Positions 24,248 through 31,776 of a stretch of DNA of 64,000 nt are shown here, one piece after another. The stretch comes from Streptomyces sp. LUP30 (GTDB lineage Bacteria > Actinomycetota > Actinomycetes > Streptomycetales > Streptomycetaceae), in assembly GCF_001746365.1 (NCBI RefSeq), contig NZ_MJAJ01000041.1, positions 18,919-82,918 of the forward strand. The letters are read 5' to 3'. A program made the position numbers and the translations under genes. Under the pieces are notes generated by a model. That model was given only the letters and a program-made list of their open reading frames with translations. It ran no database searches and was not told the origin of the DNA. Numbering within the stretch: position 1 is the stretch's first letter; each line of letters begins with the position of its first letter.

Positions 24248-25314
24248 ACCCTCCGAAGACCGACGCCCGACGCCATCACGACCCCGAGGTCCGCGGTTTC
24301 GCCAGCGACAACTACGCCGGCGTGCACCCGGAGGTCCTGGCCGCCCTGGCCGTGGCCAACGGCGGCCATCAGGTGGCGTACGGGGAGGACGACTACACCG
24401 AGAACCTCCAGGGGATCGTCCGCAGCCACTTCGGGTCGACGGCGGAGGCCTTCCCGGTCTTCAACGGCACCGGTGCGAACGTCGTCGCGCTCCAGGCGGT
24501 CACCGACCGCTGGGGCGCGGTGATCTGCGCCGAGAGCGCCCACATCAACGTGGACGAGGGCGGCGCGCCCGAGCGCATGGGCGGTCTGAAGCTGCTCACC
24601 GTCCCCACACCCGACGGCAAGCTCACGCCCGAGCTGATCGACCGGCAGGCATGGGGATGGGAGGACGAGCACCGGGCGATGCCGCAGGCCGTGTCGATCA
24701 CCCAGAGCACCGAGCTGGGCACGCTCTACACGCCGGAGGAGATCCGGGCGATCTGCGACCATGCCCACGCGCGCGGTATGAAGGTCCACCTGGACGGTTC
24801 GCGGATATCCAACGCGGCGGCCTCGCTGGACGTCCCGATGCGGACGTTCACCAACGCCGTGGGCGTCGACATCCTCTCCCTCGGCGGGACGAAGAACGGC
24901 GCGCTGTTCGGCGAGGCGGTCGTCGTGATCAACCGGGACGCCGTCAGCCACATGAAGCATCTGCGCAAGCTGTCCATGCAGCTCGCCTCCAAGATGCGCT
25001 TCGTGTCGGTCCAGCTGGAGGCGCTGCTCGCCAAGGACCTGTGGCTGCGCAACGCCCGTCACGCCAACGAGATGGCCCAGCGGCTGGCGGAGGGCGTGCG
25101 CGCCGTGCACGGGGTGGAGGTCCTCTATCCGGTGCAGGCCAACGGCGTCTTCGCCCGGCTCCCGCACGACGTGAGCGAGCGCCTGCAGAAGCGTTTCCGG
25201 TTCTATTTCTGGGACGAGGCGGCGGGCGTCGTGCGCTGGATGTGCGCGTTCGACACGACCGAGGAGGACGTGGACGCGTTCGTGACGGCGGTCAAGGAGG
25301 AGATGGCGCGCTAG
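24244..25314 (+). CDS. Low-specificity L-threonine aldolase
   Basis: A 356-residue PLP enzyme of the beta-eliminating/threonine aldolase family, which splits L-threonine or L-allo-threonine (and other beta-hydroxy amino acids) to glycine and an aldehyde. Landmarks: FASDNYAGVHPEVL at the start, VFNGTGANVVAL (PLP phosphate region), HLDGSRISNA (Asp for the pyridine nitrogen), and the Schiff-base lysine in LSLGGTKNGALFGEAV. GTG 24244 overlaps the preceding stop codon, so translation is coupled; the frame continues upstream to 24226 but inside the previous gene. Third gene of the DUF6421-SDR operon. Confidence 0.9.
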   Translation: MNPPKTDARRHHDPEVRGFASDNYAGVHPEVLAALAVANGGHQVAYGEDDYTENLQGIVRSHFGSTAEAFPVFNGTGANVVALQAVTDRWGAVICAESAHINVDEGGAPERMGGLKLLTVPTPDGKLTPELIDRQAWGWEDEHRAMPQAVSITQSTELGTLYTPEEIRAICDHAHARGMKVHLDGSRISNAAASLDVPMRTFTNAVGVDILSLGGTKNGALFGEAVVVINRDAVSHMKHLRKLSMQLASKMRFVSVQLEALLAKDLWLRNARHANEMAQRLAEGVRAVHGVEVLYPVQANGVFARLPHDVSERLQKRFRFYFWDEAAGVVRWMCAFDTTEEDVDAFVTAVKEEMAR

Positions 25315-25371
25315 GCGGCGGCGACGACGCGGCGGCGGCACAGCTGGAGCAGTGACTGCATAGGTATACGG

Positions 25372-25416
25372 TCATCCGAAAAGTCATTGACTATCGGGTG
25401 ATCGTTTTCCTATGCT
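25372..25416 (+). promoter_or_regulatory. Promoter with overlapping dyad, leaderless transcript
   Basis: TTGACT (25387-25392) and TATGCT (25411-25416) are spaced 18 bases apart, so transcription would start about nine bases before or at the ATG at 25425. A long imperfect dyad, TCATCCGAAAAGTCA and TGACTATCGGGTGA (25372-25401), centred on AGTCA-T-TGACT, covers the -35 and is a likely repressor site. Confidence 0.6.
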
Positions 25417-25424
25417 CCGTGCTC

Positions 25425-26018
25425 ATGGAGCTGATCCAGGAGAACCCCGACCTGTCCGCGTATCTGGTCGCCGACGAGGTCATCGACCATCACCGTCCGC
25501 TGGTGCGCGCCACGGCGGCGCGGCTCGCGAGGGATGCCGAGGACTCGTATGCCTATGCAAGGCTGGCGTTCGAGTACGTCCGCGACTCCGTCACCCACTC
25601 GCAGGACGCCGGCGATCCGCGCGTGACCTGGCGCGCCTCGGACGTGCTGGAGCAGGGGACGGGCATCTGTCACGCCAAGGCCCACGCCCTGGCCGCGCTG
25701 CTGCGGGCCGAGGACATCCCGACGGCCCTGTGCTACCAGCGGTTCGCGCATGACGCGGGCGACGGGTACGCCCTGCACGGACTGGTCGCGGTGCGCTTCG
25801 GCGGGGCCTGGCACCGGCAGGACCCGCGCGGCAACAAACCGGGCGTGGACGCGCGGTTCTCGCTGGACGGCGAACGCCTGGCCTTCGTGCCCGACCCCGC
25901 GGCGGGCGAGTCGGACCACCCGGTTCTGTACGCGGCGCCGCATCCGGCGGTCCTGAGCGCGCTCAAGGCCGCCCCCGACCGCCCGTCCCTGTGGCGGACG
26001 CTGCCCTCGGCGCTGTGA
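25425..26018 (+). CDS. Transglutaminase-like domain protein
   Basis: A 197-residue single-domain protein of the transglutaminase-like superfamily (papain-like fold). The catalytic Cys lies in EQGTGICHAKAHALAALLR (about 79-97), the His in YALHGLVAVRFGGAWHRQDPRG (about 118-139) and the Asp in the following strand. Prokaryotic relatives are usually proteases or peptide-processing enzymes rather than cross-linking enzymes; the substrate here is unknown. No signal peptide is visible, so it is cytosolic. The start at 25425 agrees with the promoter position and there is no Shine-Dalgarno sequence, which supports leaderless translation. Confidence 0.82.
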   Translation: MELIQENPDLSAYLVADEVIDHHRPLVRATAARLARDAEDSYAYARLAFEYVRDSVTHSQDAGDPRVTWRASDVLEQGTGICHAKAHALAALLRAEDIPTALCYQRFAHDAGDGYALHGLVAVRFGGAWHRQDPRGNKPGVDARFSLDGERLAFVPDPAAGESDHPVLYAAPHPAVLSALKAAPDRPSLWRTLPSAL

Positions 26019-26048
26019 GCACGCGCCTCGCGGCGGCCCGGGCGGACG

Positions 26049-26777
26049 TCAGCGGGCCTCGGCCTCGCGTACCTGCTCCGGCGTGGGCGCGGTGCCGCCG
26101 AGGTGGGCGGGCATCCACCAGGTGTCGTTCGCGTCCTTGGGGCGCACCGGGTAGGCGCGCTGGGCAGCCTCCAGCAGCTCCTGGACCCGCTCGCGCAGCT
26201 GCCGGGTGATGGCCCCCGCGTACTTGTCGCGCGAGGCCTCCATGGCCTCGCCCACCCGGATGGTGATCGGGGTGTGGCTGCGCTTGAAGTTGCGCGGGTG
26301 ACCCTTGGTCCACAGGCGCTGCGTGCCCCACAGGGCCACCGGGATCAGCGGGACGCCCGCCTCCTGGGCCATGCGGGCCGCGCCCGACTTGAAGCTCTTC
26401 AGCGTGAACGACTGCGAGATGGTGGCCTCGGGGAAGACCCCGACGATCTCGCCCGAGCGCAGCGACTCCAGCGCGTGCGCATAGGCCGTCTCGCCCTGGT
26501 TGCGGTCCACCGGGATGTGCTTCATGCCGCGCATCAGCGGACCGGAGATCCGGTGGCGGAACACGGACTCCTTCGCCATGAAACGAACGAGACGTTTCTG
26601 CGGGAGCGCGGCCAGACCGTCGAAGATGAAGTCGAGGTAGCTGATGTGATTGCTCACCAGCACGGCACCACCTGAGCGCGGGATGTTCTCCGACCCCTTG
26701 CAGTCGATCTTGAGGTCCCAGGCCTTGAACAGGGTCTGGGCTAGGCCGACGACGGGGCGGTAGACAAGCTCTGCCAT
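26049..26777 (-). CDS. PlsC-type lysophospholipid acyltransferase
   Basis: A 242-residue 1-acyl-sn-glycerol-3-phosphate acyltransferase homologue, probably peripheral to the membrane. The catalytic NHxxxxD motif is NHISYLDFIF (about 40-49), the second block is MKHIPVDRNQG (about 85), and the third is GVFPEATISQSF (EGT-like, about 114-125, with EAT in place of EGT). The last block VALWGTQRLW completes the family pattern. ATG 26777 gives the normal N-terminus; the only purine-rich tract, GAAGGAAGG, is rather far (about 13 bases). Its acceptor could be lysophosphatidate or another glycolipid. Confidence 0.85.
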   Translation of the reverse strand: MAELVYRPVVGLAQTLFKAWDLKIDCKGSENIPRSGGAVLVSNHISYLDFIFDGLAALPQKRLVRFMAKESVFRHRISGPLMRGMKHIPVDRNQGETAYAHALESLRSGEIVGVFPEATISQSFTLKSFKSGAARMAQEAGVPLIPVALWGTQRLWTKGHPRNFKRSHTPITIRVGEAMEASRDKYAGAITRQLRERVQELLEAAQRAYPVRPKDANDTWWMPAHLGGTAPTPEQVREAEAR

Positions 26778-26963
26778 GGGCGGGGCGAACCCTTCCTTCT
26801 CTTTGCCGGGGATGCCTCCCGGCGGCAAAGTTACGCAGCCGTAGGTTTACGGCATCTCGCAGATCGTGCCCGAAGAACGGCCGGGGAGCCAGCCCTGGCA
26901 CCCGGCGGCGGCGAGATCCTCGTCACTTCGCCCCTTGATCCACCTTGGGCTTTTAAGTGGCCT

Positions 26964-27380
26964 TTACTCCACGCGAACCGCGACCCGCCGTACGAGCAGG
27001 TACATCTCGCATCCGAGGCAGTACCCGAAGGCGGCATTGAGGAACGCGGCGGCCAGTGCGGCTCCGGTCGCCGCGAGGCCGAGCCAACCGGGGCCCAGGG
27101 TCAGGCCGACGAGGCCGACGCCCGCGAACAGCAGCCCCACGGCCTGCGCGAACCGCGGCGGCTCCGGGGCCTCGAACTCGCTCGGCGGTCCGAGGCGCGG
27201 CCGTACGGCCCGGCGGAACACCCAGCCGTACGGCGAACGTCCCACGCCGCCCGCCGCACCCAGTGCGAACGCCAGCGTCTGCCAGCCCAGCAGCCAGGCG
27301 TTCCCGGTGATCAGAACGACCGCGAGCACCACGGTCGTCACGGCGGCCCCGAAGCGCGGGCCCCTCGCGTCGATGTCCAT
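26964..27380 (-). CDS. DUF4395 membrane protein
   Basis: A 138-residue membrane protein with four predicted helices and the DUF4395 signature: MDIDARGPRFGA at the start and AAFGYCLGCEMYLL (a CxxC pair) near the end. DUF4395 proteins are commonly found next to thioredoxin genes and are thought to act in membrane-associated thiol redox chemistry, although no activity is established. ATG 27380 coincides with the transcription start expected from the SigR-type promoter upstream, so I prefer it to ATG 27398 and infer a leaderless mRNA. It is divergent from the thioredoxin gene. Confidence 0.82.
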   Translation of the reverse strand: MDIDARGPRFGAAVTTVVLAVVLITGNAWLLGWQTLAFALGAAGGVGRSPYGWVFRRAVRPRLGPPSEFEAPEPPRFAQAVGLLFAGVGLVGLTLGPGWLGLAATGAALAAAFLNAAFGYCLGCEMYLLVRRVAVRVE

Positions 27381-27385
27381 GAACC

Positions 27386-27445
27386 AAGCATTCCGCATGG
27401 AGAAAGATTCCCGCGGCCGGGAATCTTTGCAGTCTCGTGAACGCT
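27386..27445. promoter_or_regulatory. Bidirectional SigR-type promoter
   Basis: A perfect 11-bp inverted repeat, AAAGATTCCCG (27403-27413) and CGGGAATCTTT (27418-27428), places a GGGAAT element on both strands. On the plus strand GGAAT (27420-27424) is followed after 18 bases by GCT (27443-27445); on the minus strand GGAAT (27407-27411) is followed after 18 bases by CTT (27386-27388). The Streptomyces SigR consensus is GGAAT-N18-GTT. Both predicted transcripts would begin at or within a few bases of the genes' ATGs (27456 and 27380). Confidence 0.72.
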
Positions 27446-27455
27446 GCAACAGCCG

Positions 27456-27869
27456 ATGACCGGACTGATGGTGTGCGTGGCGGTGCTCGTGGCGGCGAGC
27501 GCCTACGGAGTGCTGCATCGGCGGCGGAGCGGGAGGGTGCGGGTGCGCGGGCGGGACGACGGCAGGCGGCTGGGAGCGGACCGGCTCGGCGGCGCACTCG
27601 GCGAACGGGCCACGCTCGTACAGTTCTCCAGCGCCTTCTGTGCGCCGTGCCGGGCCACCCGCAGGGTCCTCGGCGAGGTGGCCGGGGTGGTTCCCGGAGT
27701 CGCCCACATCGAGATCGACGCCGAGGCGCGGCTGGACCTCGTCCGGGAACTCGACATCCTCAAGACCCCCACCGTCCTGGTCCTGGACGCCGACGGACGG
27801 ATCGTCCGGCGCGCAACCGGCCAGCCCCGCAAGGCCGACGTCATCGCGGCGCTGGGGGAGGCGGTGTGA
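27456..27869 (+). CDS. Membrane-anchored thioredoxin
   Basis: A 137-residue thioredoxin with an N-terminal transmembrane anchor (about 4-20) followed by a basic stretch (HRRRSGRVRVRGR). The thioredoxin fold carries the active site FCAPCRATRR (CAPC, about 60-63), and the cis-Pro is in KTPTVLVLD (about 103). The basic residues after the helix suggest the domain faces the cytoplasm. It is divergent from the DUF4395 gene and probably induced by disulfide stress via SigR; thioredoxin genes are classical SigR targets. No Shine-Dalgarno sequence precedes the ATG, in line with the predicted leaderless transcript. Confidence 0.88.
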   Translation: MTGLMVCVAVLVAASAYGVLHRRRSGRVRVRGRDDGRRLGADRLGGALGERATLVQFSSAFCAPCRATRRVLGEVAGVVPGVAHIEIDAEARLDLVRELDILKTPTVLVLDADGRIVRRATGQPRKADVIAALGEAV

Positions 27870-27916
27870 CCTGCGGGCGGGGAACGGTGAGGCATCTCCC
27901 AGTTGGCGGGACGGAC

Positions 27917-27952
27917 TTGACTGCGCGTGCCGGCCGTCGTCAGCCTGACCGT
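27917..27952 (+). promoter_or_regulatory. Candidate promoter for leader peptide and flavin reductase
   Basis: TTGACT (27917-27922) is a good -35; CAGCCT (27941-27946), 18 bases later, is a weak -10. A start there would put the first transcribed base at about the ATG of the leader peptide (27953), which has no Shine-Dalgarno sequence. Confidence 0.4.
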
Positions 27953-28033
27953 ATGCCTGAGGAACTCCTTCTCCACGGACGGGTCCACGTCGACCTGCTC
28001 CGTACCGCGAGCGCGCGCTGTCCGGTCCGTTGA
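27953..28033 (+). CDS. Putative sulfur-type leader peptide
   Basis: A 26-codon open frame that ends 44 bases before the flavin reductase start. It contains HVDLLRTASARC, matching the HVDLxRxxSAxC pattern of the short putative leader peptides that occur in actinomycete genomes ahead of sulfur-metabolism and related flavin-reductase genes. The single Cys near the end is consistent with control by cysteine supply. It lacks a Shine-Dalgarno sequence, and a promoter (TTGACT at 27917) suggests leaderless translation from the first base. No convincing attenuator hairpin is visible in the 44 bases after it. Too short for usual gene finders but well supported by motif and position. Confidence 0.72.
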   Translation: MPEELLLHGRVHVDLLRTASARCPVR

Positions 28034-28077
28034 GCGCCCACGGCCCGATCCGCAACTTCCCGCAGAAGGACGACTTG

Positions 28078-28587
28078 ATGACGGCCACGCCCGACCTCGG
28101 TCTGCCCCGGCTCGCCTCTCCCGACCTGCTGCGCTCCGTCTTCAGGCGGCACGCGGCCGGTGTCGCCGTGATCACCGCCTCGGGCGAGAGCGGCCCGGTC
28201 GGCTTCACCGCCACCTCCCTGAGCTCCGTGTCCGCGGAGCCTCCGATGCTCTCGTTCGGCATCGGCACCGGCGCCTCCAGCTGGCCCGCGGTGTCGCGGG
28301 CGGAGTACGTGGGCGTCCACATACTCGGCGAGCACCAGCAGGCGCTGGCCGCCACCTTCGCCCGCAGCGGCGCCGACCGCTTCGGCGCGCCGACCGGGTG
28401 GCGTGAGGGGCCGCAGGGGGTCCCCGTCCTGGACGACGTGCTCGCCTGGCTGGTGTGCCGCGTCGTGGCGCGCGTGCCCGCGGGGGACCATCGCATCGTG
28501 CTGGCCGAGGTGCTCCTGGGCGACCCGGCGGGCGCGGGCCGCCCGCTCCTCTACCACCAGGGGCGTTTCACGGCGCTGCGGGATTGA
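28078..28587 (+). CDS. Flavin reductase family protein
   Basis: A 169-residue FMN/FAD reductase-like protein (split-barrel fold). Typical motifs: FRRHAAGVAVITASGESGPVGFTATSLSSVSAEPP near the start (quoted in part: GPVGFTATSLSS), then LSFGIGTGASSWP, VHILGEHQQALAATFAR and the C-terminal PLLYHQGRFTAL. Such proteins supply reduced flavin to two-component monooxygenases, including those that release sulfite from sulfonates. The leader peptide upstream fits a role in sulfur metabolism, by inference. ATG 28078 has AAGGA eight bases upstream. Confidence 0.85.
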   Translation: MTATPDLGLPRLASPDLLRSVFRRHAAGVAVITASGESGPVGFTATSLSSVSAEPPMLSFGIGTGASSWPAVSRAEYVGVHILGEHQQALAATFARSGADRFGAPTGWREGPQGVPVLDDVLAWLVCRVVARVPAGDHRIVLAEVLLGDPAGAGRPLLYHQGRFTALRD

Positions 28588-28804
28588 TCACGGAGCGGCC
28601 GTCCTGCGGGGTGGTCGGGTTCCGATTACGCTGCGTTGCACAGGTCACAGTTCAAAGCGCTTGCTTAGCGGGAACGAACTGGGTGTACTGGCGAGTAATA
28701 TTTCGGTCGGAGCGCAGGCCGCCCCAACCGGGATCGGCCGCTTGAGACGCCTATGCTGCCTGGAAGAAGGCAGCCAGAACTGACGATGCAGTAGGAGAGC
28801 CGGC

Positions 28805-29593
28805 GTGAGCTTGAGGATCGTTGTCACTGTGAAGTACGTGCCCGACGCCACCGGCGACCGGCACTTCGCCGATGACCTGACCGTCGACCGGGACGACGTG
28901 GACGGTCTGCTCTCCGAGCTCGACGAGTACGCGGTCGAGCAGGCGCTGCAGATCTCCGAGAACTCCGACGACGACGTGGAGATCACCGTCCTGACGGTGG
29001 GCCCCGAGGACGCCAAGGACGCGCTGCGCAAGGCTCTCTCCATGGGCGCCGACAAGGCCGTCCACGTCGAGGACGACGACCTGCACGGCACCGACGTCAT
29101 CGGCACCTCGCTGGTGCTGGCCAAGGCGATCGAGAAGGCCGGTTACGACCTGGTCATCTCCGGTCTGGCCTCCACCGACGGCACCATGGGCGTCGTCCCC
29201 GCCCTGCTCGCCGAGCGCCTGGGCGTCCCGCAGGTGACCCTGCTCTCCGAGGTCTCGGTCGAGGACGGCAAGGTCACCGGCCGCCGCGACGGCGACGCCG
29301 CCTCCGAGCAGCTCGAGGCCTCCCTGCCGGCCGTCGTGTCGGTCACCGACCAGTCCGGCGAGGCGCGTTACCCCTCCTTCAAGGGCATCATGGCCGCCAA
29401 GAAGAAGCCGGTGGAGTCCTGGGACCTGTCGGACCTGGACCTGGAGGCCGGCGAGGTCGGCCTCGAGGGTGCGTGGACCAAGGTCGAGTCCGCGACCGCG
29501 CGTCCCGCCCGCACCGCGGGCACGATCGTCAAGGACGAGGGCGAGGGCGGCAAGCAGCTCGCCGAGTTCCTCGCGGGCCAGAAGTTCATCTGA
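28805..29593 (+). CDS. etfB: Electron transfer flavoprotein beta subunit
   Basis: A 262-residue ETF beta subunit. It forms a heterodimer with the alpha subunit encoded next, and passes electrons from acyl-CoA dehydrogenases to the membrane quinone pool through ETF-quinone oxidoreductase. Landmarks: IVVTVKYVPDA at the start, DEYAVEQALQI, the AMP-binding GLASTDGTMGVVPALLAERLG region, and PSFKGIMAAKKKPVESW. GTG 28805 has TAGGAGAG upstream. The 217-base leader contains a small hairpin (GCTGCC...GGCAGC) before the Shine-Dalgarno sequence. The AidB-type dehydrogenase at the left end of the window is one possible electron donor among many. Confidence 0.95.
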   Translation: MSLRIVVTVKYVPDATGDRHFADDLTVDRDDVDGLLSELDEYAVEQALQISENSDDDVEITVLTVGPEDAKDALRKALSMGADKAVHVEDDDLHGTDVIGTSLVLAKAIEKAGYDLVISGLASTDGTMGVVPALLAERLGVPQVTLLSEVSVEDGKVTGRRDGDAASEQLEASLPAVVSVTDQSGEARYPSFKGIMAAKKKPVESWDLSDLDLEAGEVGLEGAWTKVESATARPARTAGTIVKDEGEGGKQLAEFLAGQKFI

Positions 29594-29644
29594 CGGCCCC
29601 ACGCCGACCGCCCCTCAACTTCGTTTCGCAGGAGAGCAAATCCC

Positions 29645-30607
29645 ATGGCTGAAGTCCTCGTCTACGTCGATCACGTGGACGGCGCCGTCCGCAAGCCCAC
29701 CCTGGAGCTGCTGACGCTCGCCCGCCGCATCGGCGAGCCGGTCGCCGTCGCGCTCGGCCCGGGCGCCGAGAACACCGCCGCCGCGCTGGCCGAGCACGGC
29801 GCCGTCAAGGTCCTCACGCACGACGCCTCCGAGTACACCGACTACCTCGTCGTACCGAAGGTGGACGCGCTGCAGGCCGCCGTCGAGTCGGTCTCGCCGG
29901 CCGCCGTCCTCGTCCCGTCCTCCGCGGAGGGCAAGGAGGTCGCCGCGCGTCTGGCGCTGCGCATCGGCTCCGGCGTCATCACGGACGCCACCGACCTCGA
30001 GGCCGGCGCCGACGGCCCGGTGGCCACGCAGTCGGTGTTCGCCGCCTCCTTCACCACCAAGTCCCGTGTCTCCAAGGGCGTCCCGGTCATCACCGTCAAG
30101 CCGAACTCGGCCGCCGTCGAGGCCGCCCCGGCCGCCGGCGCCGTCGAGGCGCTCAGCGTCTCCTTCTCGGCCCAGGCGACCGGCACCAAGGTCACCGGCC
30201 GCACGCCGCGCGAGTCGACCGGCCGCCCGGAGCTGACCGAGGCCGCGATCGTGGTCTCCGGCGGCCGTGGCGTCAACGGCGCCGAGAACTTCGCGCTCAT
30301 CGAGGCCCTCGCGGACTCCCTCGGCGCGGCCGTCGGCGCCTCCCGCGCCGCCGTCGACGCCGGCTGGTACCCGCACACCAACCAGGTGGGCCAGACCGGC
30401 AAGTCGGTCTCGCCGCAGCTGTACATCGCCAACGGCATCTCCGGCGCCATCCAGCACCGGGCCGGCATGCAGACCTCGAAGACGATCGTCGCCGTCAACA
30501 AGGACGCCGAAGCCCCGATCTTCGACCTGGTCGACTACGGCGTCGTCGGCGACCTGTTCGACGTCGTCCCGCAGCTCACCGAGGAGATCAACACCCGCAA
30601 GGGCTGA
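29645..30607 (+). CDS. etfA: Electron transfer flavoprotein alpha subunit
   Basis: A 320-residue ETF alpha subunit, 51 bases after etfB and with its own Shine-Dalgarno sequence (AGGAGAG). The N-terminal domain is AEVLVYVDHVDGAVRKPTLELL; the C-terminal FAD-binding domain has the conserved VVSGGRGVNGAENF, the ASRAAVDAGWYPHTNQVGQTGKSVSP-type region (GASRAAVDAGW, VGQTGKSVSPQLY) and ANGISGAIQHRAGM, then VAVNKDAEAPIF, the full FAD-domain series. Together with EtfB it forms the soluble electron carrier of fatty and amino acid oxidation. A strong terminator follows. Confidence 0.96.
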   Translation: MAEVLVYVDHVDGAVRKPTLELLTLARRIGEPVAVALGPGAENTAAALAEHGAVKVLTHDASEYTDYLVVPKVDALQAAVESVSPAAVLVPSSAEGKEVAARLALRIGSGVITDATDLEAGADGPVATQSVFAASFTTKSRVSKGVPVITVKPNSAAVEAAPAAGAVEALSVSFSAQATGTKVTGRTPRESTGRPELTEAAIVVSGGRGVNGAENFALIEALADSLGAAVGASRAAVDAGWYPHTNQVGQTGKSVSPQLYIANGISGAIQHRAGMQTSKTIVAVNKDAEAPIFDLVDYGVVGDLFDVVPQLTEEINTRKG

Positions 30608-30631
30608 TCCCCAGCAGTCGCAGGACTGCCC

Positions 30632-30666
30632 GAGGCCCCCGTGACCGCGCAGGTCACGGGGGCCTC
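30632..30666. terminator. Terminator after etfA
   Basis: A perfect 15-bp stem (GAGGCCCCCGTGACC at 30632-30646 with its complement at 30652-30666) and a 5-base loop. It stands between the convergent etfA and endonuclease/exonuclease/phosphatase genes and can serve both. Confidence 0.9.
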
Positions 30667-30672
30667 GGCGCG

Positions 30673-31593
30673 TCACAGGCTCAACGACGCCTGCACCGGC
30701 AGGTGATCGCTCGGGTACTGGCCGTCGACGCTGAACGTGTCAATCCACTCCCGGTGGACCGTGACGCCGGGCGTCGCCAGAATCCAGTCGATGCGTTCCC
30801 CGCCCGGTATCAGCGGCTTGTATCCGTGGAACGTGGCGTACGCCGCCCCACGCGCGCGTGCCGTGTCCCAGGTGTCCACCAGACCGGTGGCGAGCAGCGT
30901 GTCGTAGACCGTGCCGTCGTGGGCGGCGGAGTTGAAGTCGCCGGTCAGCAGCAGCGGCAGCGCGGGGTCGAAGCGGGCGATCCGCTCGGCGATCAGGGCG
31001 GCGGCACGCACGCGCGCGTACTCGCTCGCGTTGTCGAGATGGGTGTTGAGGACGAGGAACTCCCGCCCCGCCGCCCGCAGGTCACGGAAACGGACCCAGG
31101 TGACCATACGGGGATGGCCTGCGCCCCAGGTGTTGGAGCCGCGCACGCCCGGGGTGTCGGAGAGCCAGAAGTGCTCGTAGGCGGCCGGAGCGAGCCGGCG
31201 CGTGTCGTAGAAGACGGCCACCGCCTCGTCGTCGCGCGCGGCGCGGCTGGCGCCGATCCAGTCGTAGTGCGGCCCGAGATCGGCCTCGATGGCGCGCAGC
31301 TGCCGCGGCAGGCCCTCCTGGGTGCCGATGACGTGTGGGGCCGCGCGGTGCAGCAGGGCGCTCATCACGGGCCGGCGGACCGCCCAGCTGTTGGGCTTCC
31401 TGCGGGACGCGAAGCGGAGGTTGAACGTCATGACCTCGAGCGGGGGCGCGGGCGCGGACGGGAGTGTCCCGTGCGACCGGCTCTCCTGGCGTCCGGCAGA
31501 GGCTCCCACCATGCCGAGCAGCGGGACGGCGGCCGCTGCGGCCACCACGGTCCTCAGCCCCGCCCGCCGGTTCGGCCCACTCCTGCCCGTCAT
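30673..31593 (-). CDS. Exported endonuclease/exonuclease/phosphatase-fold protein
   Basis: A 306-residue exported hydrolase. Residues 1-38 are a signal peptide with a Tat-like RRAGLRT start and AAAAAVPLLGMV core. The EEP fold follows: VMTFNLRFA (Asn), IGTQEGL (metal Glu), VLNTHLDN (His), LLTGDFNS (Asp/Asn) and SDHLPVQA (final Asp-His), all the family's catalytic residues. Relatives include secreted DNases, sphingomyelinases and inositol phosphatases; the WRGARGHP-like substrate loops do not decide between them. GAGGGGGAAC upstream supports ATG 31593. It is alone on the minus strand. Confidence 0.88.
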   Translation of the reverse strand: MTGRSGPNRRAGLRTVVAAAAAVPLLGMVGASAGRQESRSHGTLPSAPAPPLEVMTFNLRFASRRKPNSWAVRRPVMSALLHRAAPHVIGTQEGLPRQLRAIEADLGPHYDWIGASRAARDDEAVAVFYDTRRLAPAAYEHFWLSDTPGVRGSNTWGAGHPRMVTWVRFRDLRAAGREFLVLNTHLDNASEYARVRAAALIAERIARFDPALPLLLTGDFNSAAHDGTVYDTLLATGLVDTWDTARARGAAYATFHGYKPLIPGGERIDWILATPGVTVHREWIDTFSVDGQYPSDHLPVQASLSL

Positions 31594-31697
31594 GTGTTCC
31601 CCCTCGTCTCGTGAGTCAGGATGAAGGGGAGAACCCGTGTGCGGAAGAGGGCAGGGGTGCGGCGGCGCACGGAACGGACCACGCCGTGGACAGGGTG

Positions 31698-31759
31698 TTG
31701 ACCTGCCCGAAGCCGCACGGATAACTTCGCAGTGCGGATTGTTGATTCCGTACAGCGGA
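31698..31759 (+). promoter_or_regulatory. Promoter and TTCCG operator of DUF6986 gene
   Basis: TTGACC (31698-31703) and TAACTT (31722-31727), 18 bases apart, form a plausible promoter. Downstream of the expected start lies TTCCG-TACAG-CGGAA (31745-31759), a palindrome of the size recognised by IclR-type regulators. It ends just before the GGAGGG Shine-Dalgarno sequence. Confidence 0.5.
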
Positions 31760-31776
31760 AAACAGGAGGGTGTGGC

